From contig NZ_JMKS01000005.1 in assembly GCF_000685865.1 (NCBI RefSeq), forward strand, positions 434,001-498,000: a stretch of DNA of 64,000 bases, written 5' to 3'. The notes under the pieces are model-generated. The model ran no database searches. It had not been told where the DNA came from and saw nothing but the letters and a program-made list of their open reading frames with translations. Position numbers and translations under genes: made by a program. Below, piece after piece: positions 26,250 to 35,120 of the stretch (positions are counted from its first letter, which is position 1; each line of letters opens with the position of its first letter). Source of the stretch: Exiguobacterium antarcticum DSM 14480 (GTDB taxonomy: Bacteria; Bacillota; Bacilli; Exiguobacteriales; Exiguobacteriaceae).

Positions 26250-26987
26250 ATGCTTGAAAAAATCATAAAATTAAAAGAACAGGGACTGACGATTAAACAA
26301 ATCGCAGAACAAGTAGAATCGACGGAAGGTAAAGTCAAATATGCGTGGAGCAAATACCGGAAGTCATTAACAGAAAACAAAACAGCACCAACGGAAACTG
26401 CTACGGCTACTAAACCAAAAAAGAAGAAGGCAGGGGTAACCGTGAGCGCTCCGAAACAAAATGAAATCGTACCTGCACTGACAGCAATTCCTTCATTGGA
26501 ACGAGATGCTTTTGGGATGGCGACACATTATGAAGATGATATCATGCATGCGATCGTTCAGTCGCCGACAGCGGTCTATGTTTACTGGGAGTTATCCGAA
26601 TTATCGCGAAAAATGCTCGAGACACATTATCATGCTTCTTTTGATTCGTTCCGCAAAGAGATGCGCGTCATTGATGTGACATTACGGGATTATGAAAAAG
26701 GGGAAGCTAACCGGACCTATCAATTCGAATTACCAGAAATGACGAATACATGGTTTGTCCGTCCGTTGATGCCGAATACTACATACATCATCGAATGGGG
26801 CATTCAGACGATCGATGGAGATTTCTTACCGGTCCTACGTTCGAAACCGGTTGAGACACCGCGTGATGAACCTGTCACGGAGGGTCGTTTTGCAGAAGTC
26901 GTCGCACGTTGGCAGTCTGGTGAAGTAGAACAACCAGAGTGGGTGGAAGTCTTACGTCCATACTCTTACTTTGACCGAGTCCGTTAA
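26250..26987 (+). CDS. DUF4912 domain protein
   Basis: A 245-residue protein. The N-terminus (LEKIIKLKEQGLTIKQIAEQ) looks like a small helix-turn-helix, and a lysine-rich linker (about 40-70) precedes a beta-rich DUF4912 domain (about 85-235) with SPTAVYVYWELSE, IDVTLRDYE and TTYIIEWGIQ. The function is not established; the domain resembles carbohydrate-binding or Ig-like folds. It is followed 39 bases later by a GH57-type glucan enzyme, and this pairing suggests a joint role in alpha-glucan metabolism. ATG 26250 follows AAAGAGGTGA. Confidence 0.8.
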   Translation: MLEKIIKLKEQGLTIKQIAEQVESTEGKVKYAWSKYRKSLTENKTAPTETATATKPKKKKAGVTVSAPKQNEIVPALTAIPSLERDAFGMATHYEDDIMHAIVQSPTAVYVYWELSELSRKMLETHYHASFDSFRKEMRVIDVTLRDYEKGEANRTYQFELPEMTNTWFVRPLMPNTTYIIEWGIQTIDGDFLPVLRSKPVETPRDEPVTEGRFAEVVARWQSGEVEQPEWVEVLRPYSYFDRVR

Positions 26988-27026
26988 GCAAAACAGATAG
27001 AAAGCACAAGGAGAGGAAGAACAGAC

Positions 27027-29210
27027 ATGCGCAAAGGTTATTTTTCATTAGTCCTACACGCCCATTTACCATACATCCGACACCAGGAAGCCCATCGGCT
27101 TGAAGAACGTTGGATGTATGAAGCGATTTCAGAAACGTATATTCCATTGTTATGGGAAATTAATCGATTGGAACGTCCGCTCGGTTGGACGATCAGTATC
27201 TCACCACCTGTCATCGAGATGTTGGCGGATTCATTGATTCAAAGTCGTTACGTTGAACATCTTGAAGACACGTTACGTTTGATCGAACAGGAGCTCCAAC
27301 GTGATTTAATGAAAGAAGAGCGTGATGCACTTTTATTCTATAAAGAACGCTATCATGATTTAAAAGTGACATTTGAACATTGGGGGCGCGATTTGAACGG
27401 GGCGTTCCGTCACTATAAAGAACAAGGTTATCTGGAATTGATGACATGTACCGCAACACACGGATTCAGTCCGCACATGTTGTCGGAACAAGCAGCTCGG
27501 TCTGAGATCCAAACCGGATTAAACTGTTTCGAACGTCATTACGGATATCGTCCGACAGGTCTTTGGATGCCGGAATGTGCGTATACACCAGGACTTGATA
27601 AAATCATGTACGAAGAAGGGATCCGGTATACGTTTGTCGATGAACACTCGATTCTCAATGCCGATCCTGCCCCTAAACATGGAATCGGCGCACCGGTCTA
27701 TTCACCACACGGCGTCGCTCTATTCCCGCGTGATCAGATCATCTCGGGTCGCATCTGGAGTTCTGTCATCGGGTATCCCGGGCATCCGGACTACCGTGAA
27801 TTTTATCGGGATCTCGCTTACGATCGGGAATGGGATCAAATTGCTGAATTCATGCATCCGGAAGGACTTCGGTATGATACCGGCTTAAAACTGCACCGGG
27901 TTACAGGAGAGTCAGATCAAAAAGAATATTATGTCCGTGACTGGGCCTGGAAACGAACAGATGTCCATGCGACTGATTTTGCAGAAGCACTTGCGAATCA
28001 TTTGGATGAGCAGAGTGGACAAGATTTCCCACCTTTTATCGTCACAGCACCGTTTGATGCGGAATTGTTCGGACATTGGTGGTTTGAAGGTCCTGACTTC
28101 CTCGGTAAAACGATGGAGCGGTTCGAAGACTACGGGATTGAATCGATTTCACCCACAACCTTCCTCGAACGCCATTTCCAAGATATCGAGACGGTTCATG
28201 TCGCGATGGGAACATGGGGACGAAAAGGATACGCAGATGTCTGGATCAACGAACGAAATGATTGGATGATTCGTCATTTACATCAACTTGAAAAACGGTT
28301 AGCGGGAGTTGTTTCACGTAATCGTCATCAAGATGAGTTGACCGTCAAAGCGAAACGTCAATTGATTCGCGAATATCTTCTTGCCGTCTCAAGTGACTGG
28401 CCATTTATTTTAGATGGACAGACAACTGCTCAATATGCAGCCAATCGGTTCCGTGAACATATCAAGCGGTTTGAAGAAACAGAACGTCGTCTGGATGCAA
28501 ATGACTTGACGTTAGAATGGTTGGAAGCCCGTTATGCGGACTATCCATTCCTCGCAGATACGGATATCGACCCGGATGTCTTCTTGACACCACATGATTA
28601 TTACGTCGCTGTACAACGGGATGCATCTTGGAACACGAATGCGATTCTGCTTTTGACGACTCAGTATGACGATCCAAATCGTCCGGTTGCTCAGTTCGCA
28701 AAACGATTAGCCGCTGCGGGAGAAAATGTCTATGTCATCACGTCAGGCACTCCGGATTACCAGCTTCAAGACGGCGTACATGTCTATCATGTCGAAGTCA
28801 ACGGATTGCCGCTCATCCAAACGTACAATCAATTGGCGGGATTAAACCTGGCTGTCTTGCGACAGGCACAAGCGCTCAATAAAATCGTCGAATTCCGTTT
28901 GGTGCATAACTTCAATATGGAGACAGCTTCAGCTGCTCAATCGTTTGCTGAAATGAATGGGTTACCGCTTGTCAGTAACGTCTACAATCTCGAAAGTGAA
29001 CGTTCACAGTCTGGAACCGGTGGTTTGGTCGTTGCGATCAAACGCCTCGAAGGAGAAGCGTTACGTCATTCAGAAGTCATCTATCTGGAGCGGGAAGAAG
29101 CACGAAACGGGATTGAACACGATTATCATGTAGCAAAAGAACTCCGTAATTTCCAAGTGGACCTTGAAAATCCATACCAGCATGTAACGATTCCGAAAAA
29201 GAACGGATGA
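27027..29210 (+). CDS. GH57/DUF1957 alpha-glucan branching enzyme-like protein with C-terminal GT4-like domain
   Basis: A 727-residue cytoplasmic protein. Residues 1 to about 525 match GH57 branching enzymes: HAHLPYIRH at the start, Glu183 in LWMPECAY as the likely nucleophile, Asp344 in TAPFDAELFGHWW as acid/base, and a helical C-domain with SSDWPFILDGQTTAQYA. Residues about 537-727 look like the N-terminal Rossmann half of a GT4 glycosyltransferase (ILLLTTQYDDPNRPVAQFAK, then VYHVEVNGLP). No donor-binding C-terminal half follows, so this part probably does not catalyse transfer by itself. It forms a unit with the upstream DUF4912 gene. ATG 27027 follows AAGGAGAGG. Confidence 0.85.
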   Translation: MRKGYFSLVLHAHLPYIRHQEAHRLEERWMYEAISETYIPLLWEINRLERPLGWTISISPPVIEMLADSLIQSRYVEHLEDTLRLIEQELQRDLMKEERDALLFYKERYHDLKVTFEHWGRDLNGAFRHYKEQGYLELMTCTATHGFSPHMLSEQAARSEIQTGLNCFERHYGYRPTGLWMPECAYTPGLDKIMYEEGIRYTFVDEHSILNADPAPKHGIGAPVYSPHGVALFPRDQIISGRIWSSVIGYPGHPDYREFYRDLAYDREWDQIAEFMHPEGLRYDTGLKLHRVTGESDQKEYYVRDWAWKRTDVHATDFAEALANHLDEQSGQDFPPFIVTAPFDAELFGHWWFEGPDFLGKTMERFEDYGIESISPTTFLERHFQDIETVHVAMGTWGRKGYADVWINERNDWMIRHLHQLEKRLAGVVSRNRHQDELTVKAKRQLIREYLLAVSSDWPFILDGQTTAQYAANRFREHIKRFEETERRLDANDLTLEWLEARYADYPFLADTDIDPDVFLTPHDYYVAVQRDASWNTNAILLLTTQYDDPNRPVAQFAKRLAAAGENVYVITSGTPDYQLQDGVHVYHVEVNGLPLIQTYNQLAGLNLAVLRQAQALNKIVEFRLVHNFNMETASAAQSFAEMNGLPLVSNVYNLESERSQSGTGGLVVAIKRLEGEALRHSEVIYLEREEARNGIEHDYHVAKELRNFQVDLENPYQHVTIPKKNG

Positions 29211-29314
29211 ACAGTTGCAATTCACTTCCTTTCTTGGTACGATACTTGAGTATGCTTAACCTTATGTAAAGCAAAAACACTTGATACACTGAGAGCTAGA
29301 TAGGAGGGAATCCC

Positions 29315-29464
29315 ATGCGCGTTAAAATTACTTTGGCTTGCACTGAAACTGGTGACCGTACTTATATCACTAAGAAGAACAAGCGTAACAACCCAGAGCG
29401 TCTTGAGTTGAAGAAATACAACCCACGTCTCCGTAAGCACACACTTCACCGTGAAGTAAAATAA
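29315..29464 (+). CDS. rpmG: 50S ribosomal protein L33, Cys-poor (zinc-independent) form
   Basis: A 49-residue protein, [20 protein letters not shown] onward, ending [11 protein letters not shown], which is clearly L33. Zinc-binding L33 has two CxxC pairs, whereas here only one Cys (residue 9) is left; the others are Thr12, Asn36 and Leu38-39. It is therefore a C-minus paralogue that should not bind zinc. Such forms replace the zinc-bearing copy in zinc limitation in some Bacilli. No clear Zur box is seen upstream. ATG follows TAGGAGGGAA. It is too short for most automatic listings. Confidence 0.95.
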   Translation: MRVKITLACTETGDRTYITKKNKRNNPERLELKKYNPRLRKHTLHREVK

Positions 29465-29474
29465 TTGAGATGGA

Positions 29475-29502
29475 AGCCATCACCTTGTGTGATGGCTTTT
29501 TT
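29475..29502 (+). terminator. Terminator of rpmG
   Basis: AGCCATCAC pairs with GTGATGGCT around CTTGT, followed by TTTTTT. Confidence 0.9.
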
Positions 29503-29526
29503 GTTGAATGAGGGGGAACAGAACAG

Positions 29527-30075
29527 ATGGATAAACAGGAGTTACGCCAATTCATTGCCCATCAACTGGATACGTTAGAGAATCGAAAACAACGGGAACA
29601 ACAGATTTACGACCAATTGTTTGGAATGCCAGAGTGGCATGCCGCACAATCGGTGGCAATCACATTATCTTTTCGAAATGAGTGTGCGACAGAGGAAATC
29701 ATCTTAAAAGCATGGGAGCATGGAAAACACGTTGTCATTCCGAAAGTCGTCGAACGACAAATGCGATTTTTTGACTACACGCGAGCTAGTCGTTTAGTCG
29801 AAAATAAGATGGGAATCCGTGAACCGGACGAAACGGCTGTCGAACGGACGTTGGATACGATAGATCTCTGTATCGTCCCAGGGCGCGTCTTCATGAGAAA
29901 CGGATTTCGAATCGGATGGGGCGGTGGATTTTATGACCGGGCCTTAGCGAGTTATCCAGGACACACCCTATCGGTTGCATTTGAGAAACAACTTGTTCCG
30001 ATCTTTGATATCGAACCATTTGATCAACCGGTCAATCAAATCGTTACGGAATCTGAGGTCATCCGATGCCGTTGA
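29527..30075 (+). CDS. 5-formyltetrahydrofolate cyclo-ligase
   Basis: A 182-residue enzyme that recycles 5-formyl-THF to 5,10-methenyl-THF with ATP, feeding one-carbon metabolism (compare gcv and folD in this window). The family signature RIGWGGGFYDRALA is near residue 140, with the basic N-terminal LENRKQREQQIYDQL and VVIPKVVE. It is the YqgN homologue by position. ATG 29527 follows GAGGGGGAAC. Its 3' end overlaps the next membrane gene by 10 bases. Confidence 0.92.
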   Translation: MDKQELRQFIAHQLDTLENRKQREQQIYDQLFGMPEWHAAQSVAITLSFRNECATEEIILKAWEHGKHVVIPKVVERQMRFFDYTRASRLVENKMGIREPDETAVERTLDTIDLCIVPGRVFMRNGFRIGWGGGFYDRALASYPGHTLSVAFEKQLVPIFDIEPFDQPVNQIVTESEVIRCR

Positions 30076-30845
30076 TCTATGGAATCTTATTTTGTTTGAT
30101 ACTCGGTTATCTCGGTTACCGGCTACATTTATTGACGATCACCGGTGCCATCTGGACAATTGTTGTCGGTACGGTCGTCATTTACGGATTGGGCTATAGC
30201 GGATTAATCGTACTAATGCTGTTTTTTGGAAGTTCTAGCCTCTTATCGAAACTCGGAAAACGAAGAAAACGTTCTGTCAATCAGATTGTTGAAAAAGATG
30301 GGGCGCGTGATGGTTGGCAAGTATTAGCAAATGGCGGGGTGGCGTCACTTGCTGCCGTCGGTATTATTTTTACCGATCATCCTAGTTTTTTATTGTTATT
30401 CCTGATTGTATTAGCAGCTTCGAATGCGGATACGTGGGCGTCTGAAATCGGACCATTGTCACAAAAAGAACCTTTTTTATTCAGTGGACGGCGCGTCCCT
30501 GCTGGAACAAGTGGGGCGATTTCAGTGCTTGGAACGTCAGCGACTGTGATTGGCGCCTTGTTCATCGCGACGGCGGGCGATTTATTGTTTGATTTGACGA
30601 CGGCAGAATGGTTGCTAGTGACAGTTGGTGGTGTCTTAGGCAGTCTTTTCGATACGCTTTTCGGTGGGACGATCCAGCGGAAGTTCCGGTGCGCAGTGTG
30701 CGGTAAAGAAACTGAAAAGAGGATCCATCATGAAAAGCCGACGTTGTATGTCACGGGATGGAAGTGGCTTGGGAACGACGGTGTGAATTTTTTATCAAGC
30801 GGAATCGCTGGATTGATTGGTTTTATTGTCTACCGAATGTGGTAA
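30066..30845 (+). CDS. DUF92 family membrane protein
   Basis: A 259-residue integral membrane protein with six to seven helices. The DUF92 motifs are DGARDGWQVLANGG, ASNADTWASEIGPLS and LGNDGVNFLSSGIAGLIG. The family includes plant phytyl-phosphate kinase VTE6 and archaeal or bacterial members of unknown role, so a polyprenyl-phosphate link is possible but unproven. A CxxC (CAVCG) lies in a cytoplasmic loop. It overlaps the upstream cyclo-ligase gene by 10 bases and is probably co-transcribed with it. Confidence 0.85.
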   Translation: MPLIYGILFCLILGYLGYRLHLLTITGAIWTIVVGTVVIYGLGYSGLIVLMLFFGSSSLLSKLGKRRKRSVNQIVEKDGARDGWQVLANGGVASLAAVGIIFTDHPSFLLLFLIVLAASNADTWASEIGPLSQKEPFLFSGRRVPAGTSGAISVLGTSATVIGALFIATAGDLLFDLTTAEWLLVTVGGVLGSLFDTLFGGTIQRKFRCAVCGKETEKRIHHEKPTLYVTGWKWLGNDGVNFLSSGIAGLIGFIVYRMW

Positions 30846-30935
30846 GTGGAAGTTGTAGATGTAATTTTTCCTTATGTTAGGATATTATTGACACAAATTA
30901 GACAAGATGTGACCGTTTTCACAAGAAACAAACCT

Positions 30936-30954
30936 TTGTGAAAGATGTTACAAT
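30936..30954 (+). promoter_or_regulatory. Rex-like operator over an extended -10 at ldh
   Basis: TTGTGAAAGATGTTACAA (30936-30953) fits the Rex consensus TTGTGAA-N4-TTCACAA with two mismatches. It overlaps TGTTACAAT, an extended -10 (TACAAT at 30949-30954). Another half-site TTTTCACAA lies just upstream (30917-30925), in inverted orientation to TTGTGAAA. Binding would let a high NADH/NAD ratio relieve repression of lactate dehydrogenase. Confidence 0.6.
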
Positions 30955-31011
30955 CTATTTGTGAGATAGTTAACAAACTTTTGAATTACCTTAGAAGGGT
31001 GGACATATAGA

Positions 31012-31965
31012 ATGGAATTACATGCGAAAGTTACACGCGTTGCCTTGATTGGTGCGGGAGCTGTAGGGTCAAGTTTTGCGTATCAGATGTCAACTGCCGG
31101 ATTATGCGAAGAATTAGTCATCATCGATGTCAATAAAGCGAAAGCAGAAGGGGAAGCGATGGATTTAAATCATGGAACGCCATTTAGTTCTTCTCCGATG
31201 CGCATCTGGGCTGGAGATTATTCTGATTGTAAAGATTCTGAAGTGATTGTCATCACGGCTGGAGCGCCACAAAAACCGGGTGAAACCCGGTTGGACCTCG
31301 TCGCTAAAAATGCTTTAATCATGAAAGAGATGATGCGTCAGATTATGGAGTCGGGTTTTGATGGGATTATCGTCGTCGCCTCGAACCCTGTAGACATCAT
31401 GGCCCACTTAGCCTGGAAATATTCTGGTCTTCCTAAGTCACGTGTCTTTGGTTCTGGAACAGTTCTCGATACAGCACGGTTACGCCAAATGTTAGGGGAA
31501 TACTTCCATATCGATTCTCGGAATGCACATGCCTATATTTTAGGGGAACACGGTGATACAGAGTTTGCAGCTTGGAGTAATTCTCGTATTTACGGCAAGA
31601 CGATTGACGAGTTACTGGCAGAAGACGATCGTTATTCTCAGGCCGATCTAGATCAGATTTATATCAATGTCCGCGACGCTGCTTACCATATCATTGAACG
31701 CAAAGGGGCGACGTATTACGCGATTGGTCTTGGACTTGTTCGGATCGTCCGGGCAATCCTTGGGAATGAGAACTGTTTGTTGACGGTCGGGGCACACGTC
31801 GACGGACAGTATGGGATTTCCGGAATTCATATCGGTGTACCCGCTGTCATCAATCGTCAAGGAGTCCGCGAGATCATTGAAGTTTCGTTGACAGAAGAAG
31901 AACTCAAAAAATTCCATCATTCAGCCGAAGTCTTGCGGCAAACAATGGAACCCGTTCTTCGGTAA
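31012..31965 (+). CDS. ldh: L-lactate dehydrogenase
   Basis: A 317-residue NAD-dependent enzyme that reduces pyruvate to L-lactate in fermentation. It has the Rossmann motif [14 protein letters not shown], the substrate loop [10 protein letters not shown] with Gln giving lactate (not malate) specificity, the catalytic [10 protein letters not shown] histidine, and the ASNPVDIM segment. ATG 31012 follows AAGGGTGG. The promoter region carries Rex-like sites. Neither neighbour is metabolically linked, and in Bacillus subtilis the equivalent place holds the rhomboid gene gluP. Confidence 0.95.
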   Translation: MELHAKVTRVALIGAGAVGSSFAYQMSTAGLCEELVIIDVNKAKAEGEAMDLNHGTPFSSSPMRIWAGDYSDCKDSEVIVITAGAPQKPGETRLDLVAKNALIMKEMMRQIMESGFDGIIVVASNPVDIMAHLAWKYSGLPKSRVFGSGTVLDTARLRQMLGEYFHIDSRNAHAYILGEHGDTEFAAWSNSRIYGKTIDELLAEDDRYSQADLDQIYINVRDAAYHIIERKGATYYAIGLGLVRIVRAILGNENCLLTVGAHVDGQYGISGIHIGVPAVINRQGVREIIEVSLTEEELKKFHHSAEVLRQTMEPVLR

Positions 31966-31988
31966 GCGTTACGAGATTTCTATAGAGT

Positions 31989-32031
31989 AAGCCGTTCCTT
32001 TCTATCAACTTAGAAGGAAACGGCTTTTTTT
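31989..32031 (+). terminator. Terminator of ldh
   Basis: AAGCCGTTCCTT pairs with AAGGAAACGGCTT around a 13-base loop, followed by a T run. Confidence 0.85.
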
Positions 32032-32153
32032 GCTTCACAGATTGTCGATCAAACGAGGTTTTATTTTACTAGAAAAAGGTTATGTAAGGGATAGAAGAGT
32101 TTTTCGTGCCATCGTGCTTGAGAAGAAAACGTATAAAGGGGAGAACGACAGTC

Positions 32154-32663
32154 ATGTATACATTTCGAAAGTTAACGAAAGAAGATGCAGAACAGTATTG
32201 GAGTCTTCGACTCGAAGGGTTAAAAAATCATCCGGACGCATTTGGTCATTCGTTCGATGACGAACAACAAACACCGATTAAGGATGTCCAGGAAGGTCTT
32301 GAAGGTGATCCGGAATCGGATGAGATTTGGCTTGGAATGTTTGATGGTGAAAGATTGTTTGGATTCGGTCAAGTCAAACCGTATGAATTGTCACGCGAGT
32401 CGCACAAGGCGATGATATCCGGTGTTTATGTCTCACCTGATTATCGTGGCGGGACAGGACGTGCCTTGATGGAAGCCTTGATTGAAGAAGCCAAACAGAT
32501 TCCGGACGTCGAACAAGTCATCTTAGCTGTTTTATCTGGAAACGAGGCAGCACAAAGTTTATATGAATCGCTTGGTTTTGAAGTATATGGCGAAGATCCG
32601 GATTCCGTTAAATTAGAAGATGGCACGTACCGTGATGATATCTGGATGAAAAAATACGTCTAA
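32154..32663 (+). CDS. GNAT family N-acetyltransferase
   Basis: A 169-residue GNAT acetyltransferase. The acetyl-CoA loop is in VSPDYRGGTGRALMEALI, followed by the motif B region GNEAAQSLYESLGFEVYG. It begins MYTFRKLTKEDAEQYWSLR, typical of this class. The substrate (small molecule or protein amine) cannot be told. The start is ATG 32154, with AAAGGGGAG about ten bases upstream; a longer frame exists but has no ribosome site. It stands alone between ldh and a peptidase gene, with a strong hairpin after it. Confidence 0.88.
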   Translation: MYTFRKLTKEDAEQYWSLRLEGLKNHPDAFGHSFDDEQQTPIKDVQEGLEGDPESDEIWLGMFDGERLFGFGQVKPYELSRESHKAMISGVYVSPDYRGGTGRALMEALIEEAKQIPDVEQVILAVLSGNEAAQSLYESLGFEVYGEDPDSVKLEDGTYRDDIWMKKYV

Positions 32664-32707
32664 AGTTGTTTTGAATCCAGTCGTGAAGAAGTCCAAGTTC
32701 GATTCAT

Positions 32708-32750
32708 GAAAAGTCGTAGTGTCGATGTGAGTTGACACTACGACTTTTCA
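32708..32750 (+). terminator. Terminator after the acetyltransferase gene
   Basis: AAAAGTCGTAGTGTC and GACACTACGACTTTT pair perfectly over 15 bases around a ten-base loop. The stem begins and ends with A and T runs, so it could act in both directions. Confidence 0.8.
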
Positions 32751-32855
32751 TGGTGGAGGAGTCATTGACGAATCCGTCGAATGTGTACCCGCTTGTTCCA
32801 ACTTTTGTTATCATGGAGAAGGAGAAAACATTCGACATCAAGAGGAGTGAAGTAT

Positions 32856-33893
32856 ATGCAGGAAGTTGTTCAAACGATTCGCGACTTAGTGGAGATTCCG
32901 AGTCCGACTGGTTTTACGGTCCAAGCACTTACATATGTAGAAAATCGATTTAAAGAAGAAGAAATTTCCTATACAAAACTCGAAAAAGGTGCGTTGCTTG
33001 GCATGTTACCTGGCAAGTCACCCCGTATTCGTCTACTGACAGCCCATGTGGACACGTTAGGTGCGATGGTGAAGGAAATCCTGCCAACGGGACGTCTTAG
33101 CTTGTCGCAACTCGGAGGGTACGCTTGGACGGCGATTGAAGGCGAAAACTGCTTAGTCCACAAGATGGATGGTCAAACGATTTCTGGAACGATTTTATTC
33201 CACCATTCGAGTGTGCATACGTCTCGTGTCACGAACACAGAAGAACGGAGCGCAGCAAATATCGAAGTCCGACTTGATATTCGATCGACGACGGCTGAAG
33301 AAACACGGGTTGCTGGGATTGAGGTTGGTGATATCGTGACCTTTGATCCACGCTTCGTCCACACGGAAACGGGATTCGTAAAATCACGTCACCTTGATGA
33401 TAAGGCGTCGGTTGCGTTACTACTGGAGCTCGTCAAGAAATGGAAAACCATCGACCTACCGCATCCTGTCCATATTTTAATCTCGAACTACGAAGAGGTT
33501 GGTTTTGGAGGAAACGCCGGTTTTTCGAAGGATGTCGCAGAATATATCGCTGTCGATATGGGGGCACTCGGGGAAGGGCAACATTCGGATGAATATACGG
33601 TCTCGATCTGTGCGAAGGATGGTTCAGGTCCATACGATCTAGCGTTACGTCACCAGTTTACGCGTCTCGCACAACAACAGGCGATTCCGTATAAAGTCGA
33701 TATCTATCCGTATTATAGTTCAGATGCGTCGGCTGCCGTCCATGCCGGTCATGATGTTCGTCACGGACTACTTGGTCCCGGTATTGAATCAAGTCATTCG
33801 TACGAGCGGACACATGAAACATCGCTTCAAGCCACATATGATTTACTTGATGCATTCGTGAAGGAGCCGATGAACGATGAAAACACTTTATGA
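32856..33893 (+). CDS. M42 family metallopeptidase (FrvX/YsdC-like aminopeptidase)
   Basis: A 345-residue di-metal aminopeptidase of the M42 family. Metal ligands and catalytic residues are visible in order: TAHVDTLG (His), SRHLDDKASVA (Asp bridge), NYEEVGFGG (Glu-Glu), VDMGALG (Asp) and SSHSYERTH (His). It should trim N-terminal residues from peptides, and the family forms large tetrahedral particles. The start is ATG 32856 after AGAGGAG; an upstream extension of 25 codons is not supported. Its end overlaps yqgQ by 17 bases, which links it to the yqgQ-glcK genes. Confidence 0.9.
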   Translation: MQEVVQTIRDLVEIPSPTGFTVQALTYVENRFKEEEISYTKLEKGALLGMLPGKSPRIRLLTAHVDTLGAMVKEILPTGRLSLSQLGGYAWTAIEGENCLVHKMDGQTISGTILFHHSSVHTSRVTNTEERSAANIEVRLDIRSTTAEETRVAGIEVGDIVTFDPRFVHTETGFVKSRHLDDKASVALLLELVKKWKTIDLPHPVHILISNYEEVGFGGNAGFSKDVAEYIAVDMGALGEGQHSDEYTVSICAKDGSGPYDLALRHQFTRLAQQQAIPYKVDIYPYYSSDASAAVHAGHDVRHGLLGPGIESSHSYERTHETSLQATYDLLDAFVKEPMNDENTL

Positions 33894-34074
33894 TGTCCAA
33901 CAGTTACTCAAATCCTATGGGACGATTGTGTATCTCGGGGACCGAGAATCGGATATCGCGATGATGATGCTGGAACTCGATGAACTCGATCAAGCAGGTG
34001 TGCTCGAGAAAAAACAGTATGATTCAGCAAAAATTATTTTGGCATATGAATTACAGCAATCAAGAAAAGGTTGA
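33877..34074 (+). CDS. yqgQ: YqgQ family small protein (DUF910)
   Basis: A 65-residue protein, MKTLYDVQQLLKSYGTIVYL onward, with the YqgQ helical-bundle pattern (GDRESDIAMMMLELDEL). It is conserved directly before glcK in Bacillales. It is thought to bind nucleic acid, but the function is unsettled. AAGGAG lies ten bases before the ATG, inside the end of the peptidase gene, so translation is coupled. Confidence 0.9.
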   Translation: MKTLYDVQQLLKSYGTIVYLGDRESDIAMMMLELDELDQAGVLEKKQYDSAKIILAYELQQSRKG

Positions 34075-34158
34075 AAAGCTTGTGCAACCCTTTGCACTAG
34101 CTGACGAATCAGCTAAAATAAGGGGAGCGAAATTTTTTATCATAAGGGAGCAATGACG

Positions 34159-35109
34159 ATGAAGTGGTTACTCGGTGTAGATATTGGTGGTACGACAGTC
34201 AAAATGGCGATTTTGGATCTGCAAGGCATCATTGTAGAGAAGTGGGAAATCGAGACGGTCATCTTGAATGATGGAGAACAAATTCCGAAAGACATCGCAC
34301 GTTCGTTTTTTGAGAAGTGTCAACAAAGTAAGAAACGAGTCGAAGACTTTGTCGGAGCGGGAATCGGGGCACCGGGATTCATCGATTTCAATACGGGTGT
34401 CGTCGAAAAAGCGGTCAATATCGGCTGGAACAACTTCGAACTGGTTGGCGAATTCGAACGATTGACGGGCTTGCCGGCCGTCATCGAGAATGATGCCAAC
34501 GCGGCAGCAATCGGCGAGATGTGGAAAGGTGCGGGCAGTGGTGCGACGGAACTACTTGCAGTGACACTTGGTACGGGCGTCGGGGGTGGATTGATCACCA
34601 ATGGTCAAATCGTTCATGGGACGGTCGGTATGGCAGGGGAAATCGGACATATCACGATGTTGCCTGAAGGTGGCGTCATGTGCGGATGTGGGCGTAAAGG
34701 CTGTCTCGAGACGATCGCTTCTGCCACCGGTGTAGCACGGTTAGGTCTTGAGAAACGAAAAGGGCAAGTCACGCTTTTAAATGAAATTCAAGCGGTGACG
34801 GCAAAGGATGTTTTTGATGCCTATTCAAAAGGAGATGCCATTGCGACGGAAGTCGTCGAAGAGGTGGCCTTCCACCTTGGACTCGCGATTTCGAATTTGG
34901 CAAACAGTCTTAATCCTGAAATCATCGTCATTGGCGGTGGGGTCTCAAAAGCCGGTGATGCTTTGATGACGCCGTTAAAAGAAACATTTAAACGATTTGC
35001 CTTGCCGCGTGTCTTTGCATCAACGACATTTAAAATCGCTGAACTGGGCAATGATGCGGGTGTCATTGGTTGTGCATGGCTCGCAAAACAGATGTTCCTA
35101 AAAAAATAA
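34159..35109 (+). CDS. glcK: ROK family glucokinase
   Basis: A 316-residue ROK kinase phosphorylating glucose with ATP. The N-terminal phosphate loop LGVDIGGTTVKMAI, the sugar-binding IENDANAAAIGEMWKGAG, GHITMLPEGG and the zinc motif CGCGRKGCLE (about residue 177) are all present, followed by the adenosine motif PEIIVIGGGVSKAG. ATG 34159 is preferred to ATG 34153, because AAGGGAG is eight bases from the former. The yqgQ-glcK order is as in Bacillus subtilis. With the alpha-amylase it may handle glucose released from glucans. Confidence 0.95.
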   Translation: MKWLLGVDIGGTTVKMAILDLQGIIVEKWEIETVILNDGEQIPKDIARSFFEKCQQSKKRVEDFVGAGIGAPGFIDFNTGVVEKAVNIGWNNFELVGEFERLTGLPAVIENDANAAAIGEMWKGAGSGATELLAVTLGTGVGGGLITNGQIVHGTVGMAGEIGHITMLPEGGVMCGCGRKGCLETIASATGVARLGLEKRKGQVTLLNEIQAVTAKDVFDAYSKGDAIATEVVEEVAFHLGLAISNLANSLNPEIIVIGGGVSKAGDALMTPLKETFKRFALPRVFASTTFKIAELGNDAGVIGCAWLAKQMFLKK

Positions 35110-35120
35110 TTACACGAAGT

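Noticed and set aside
29222-29449. A 75-codon minus-strand frame across rpmG.
   Set aside because: The plus strand encodes a complete L33 with ribosome site and terminator, so the minus frame is a shadow.
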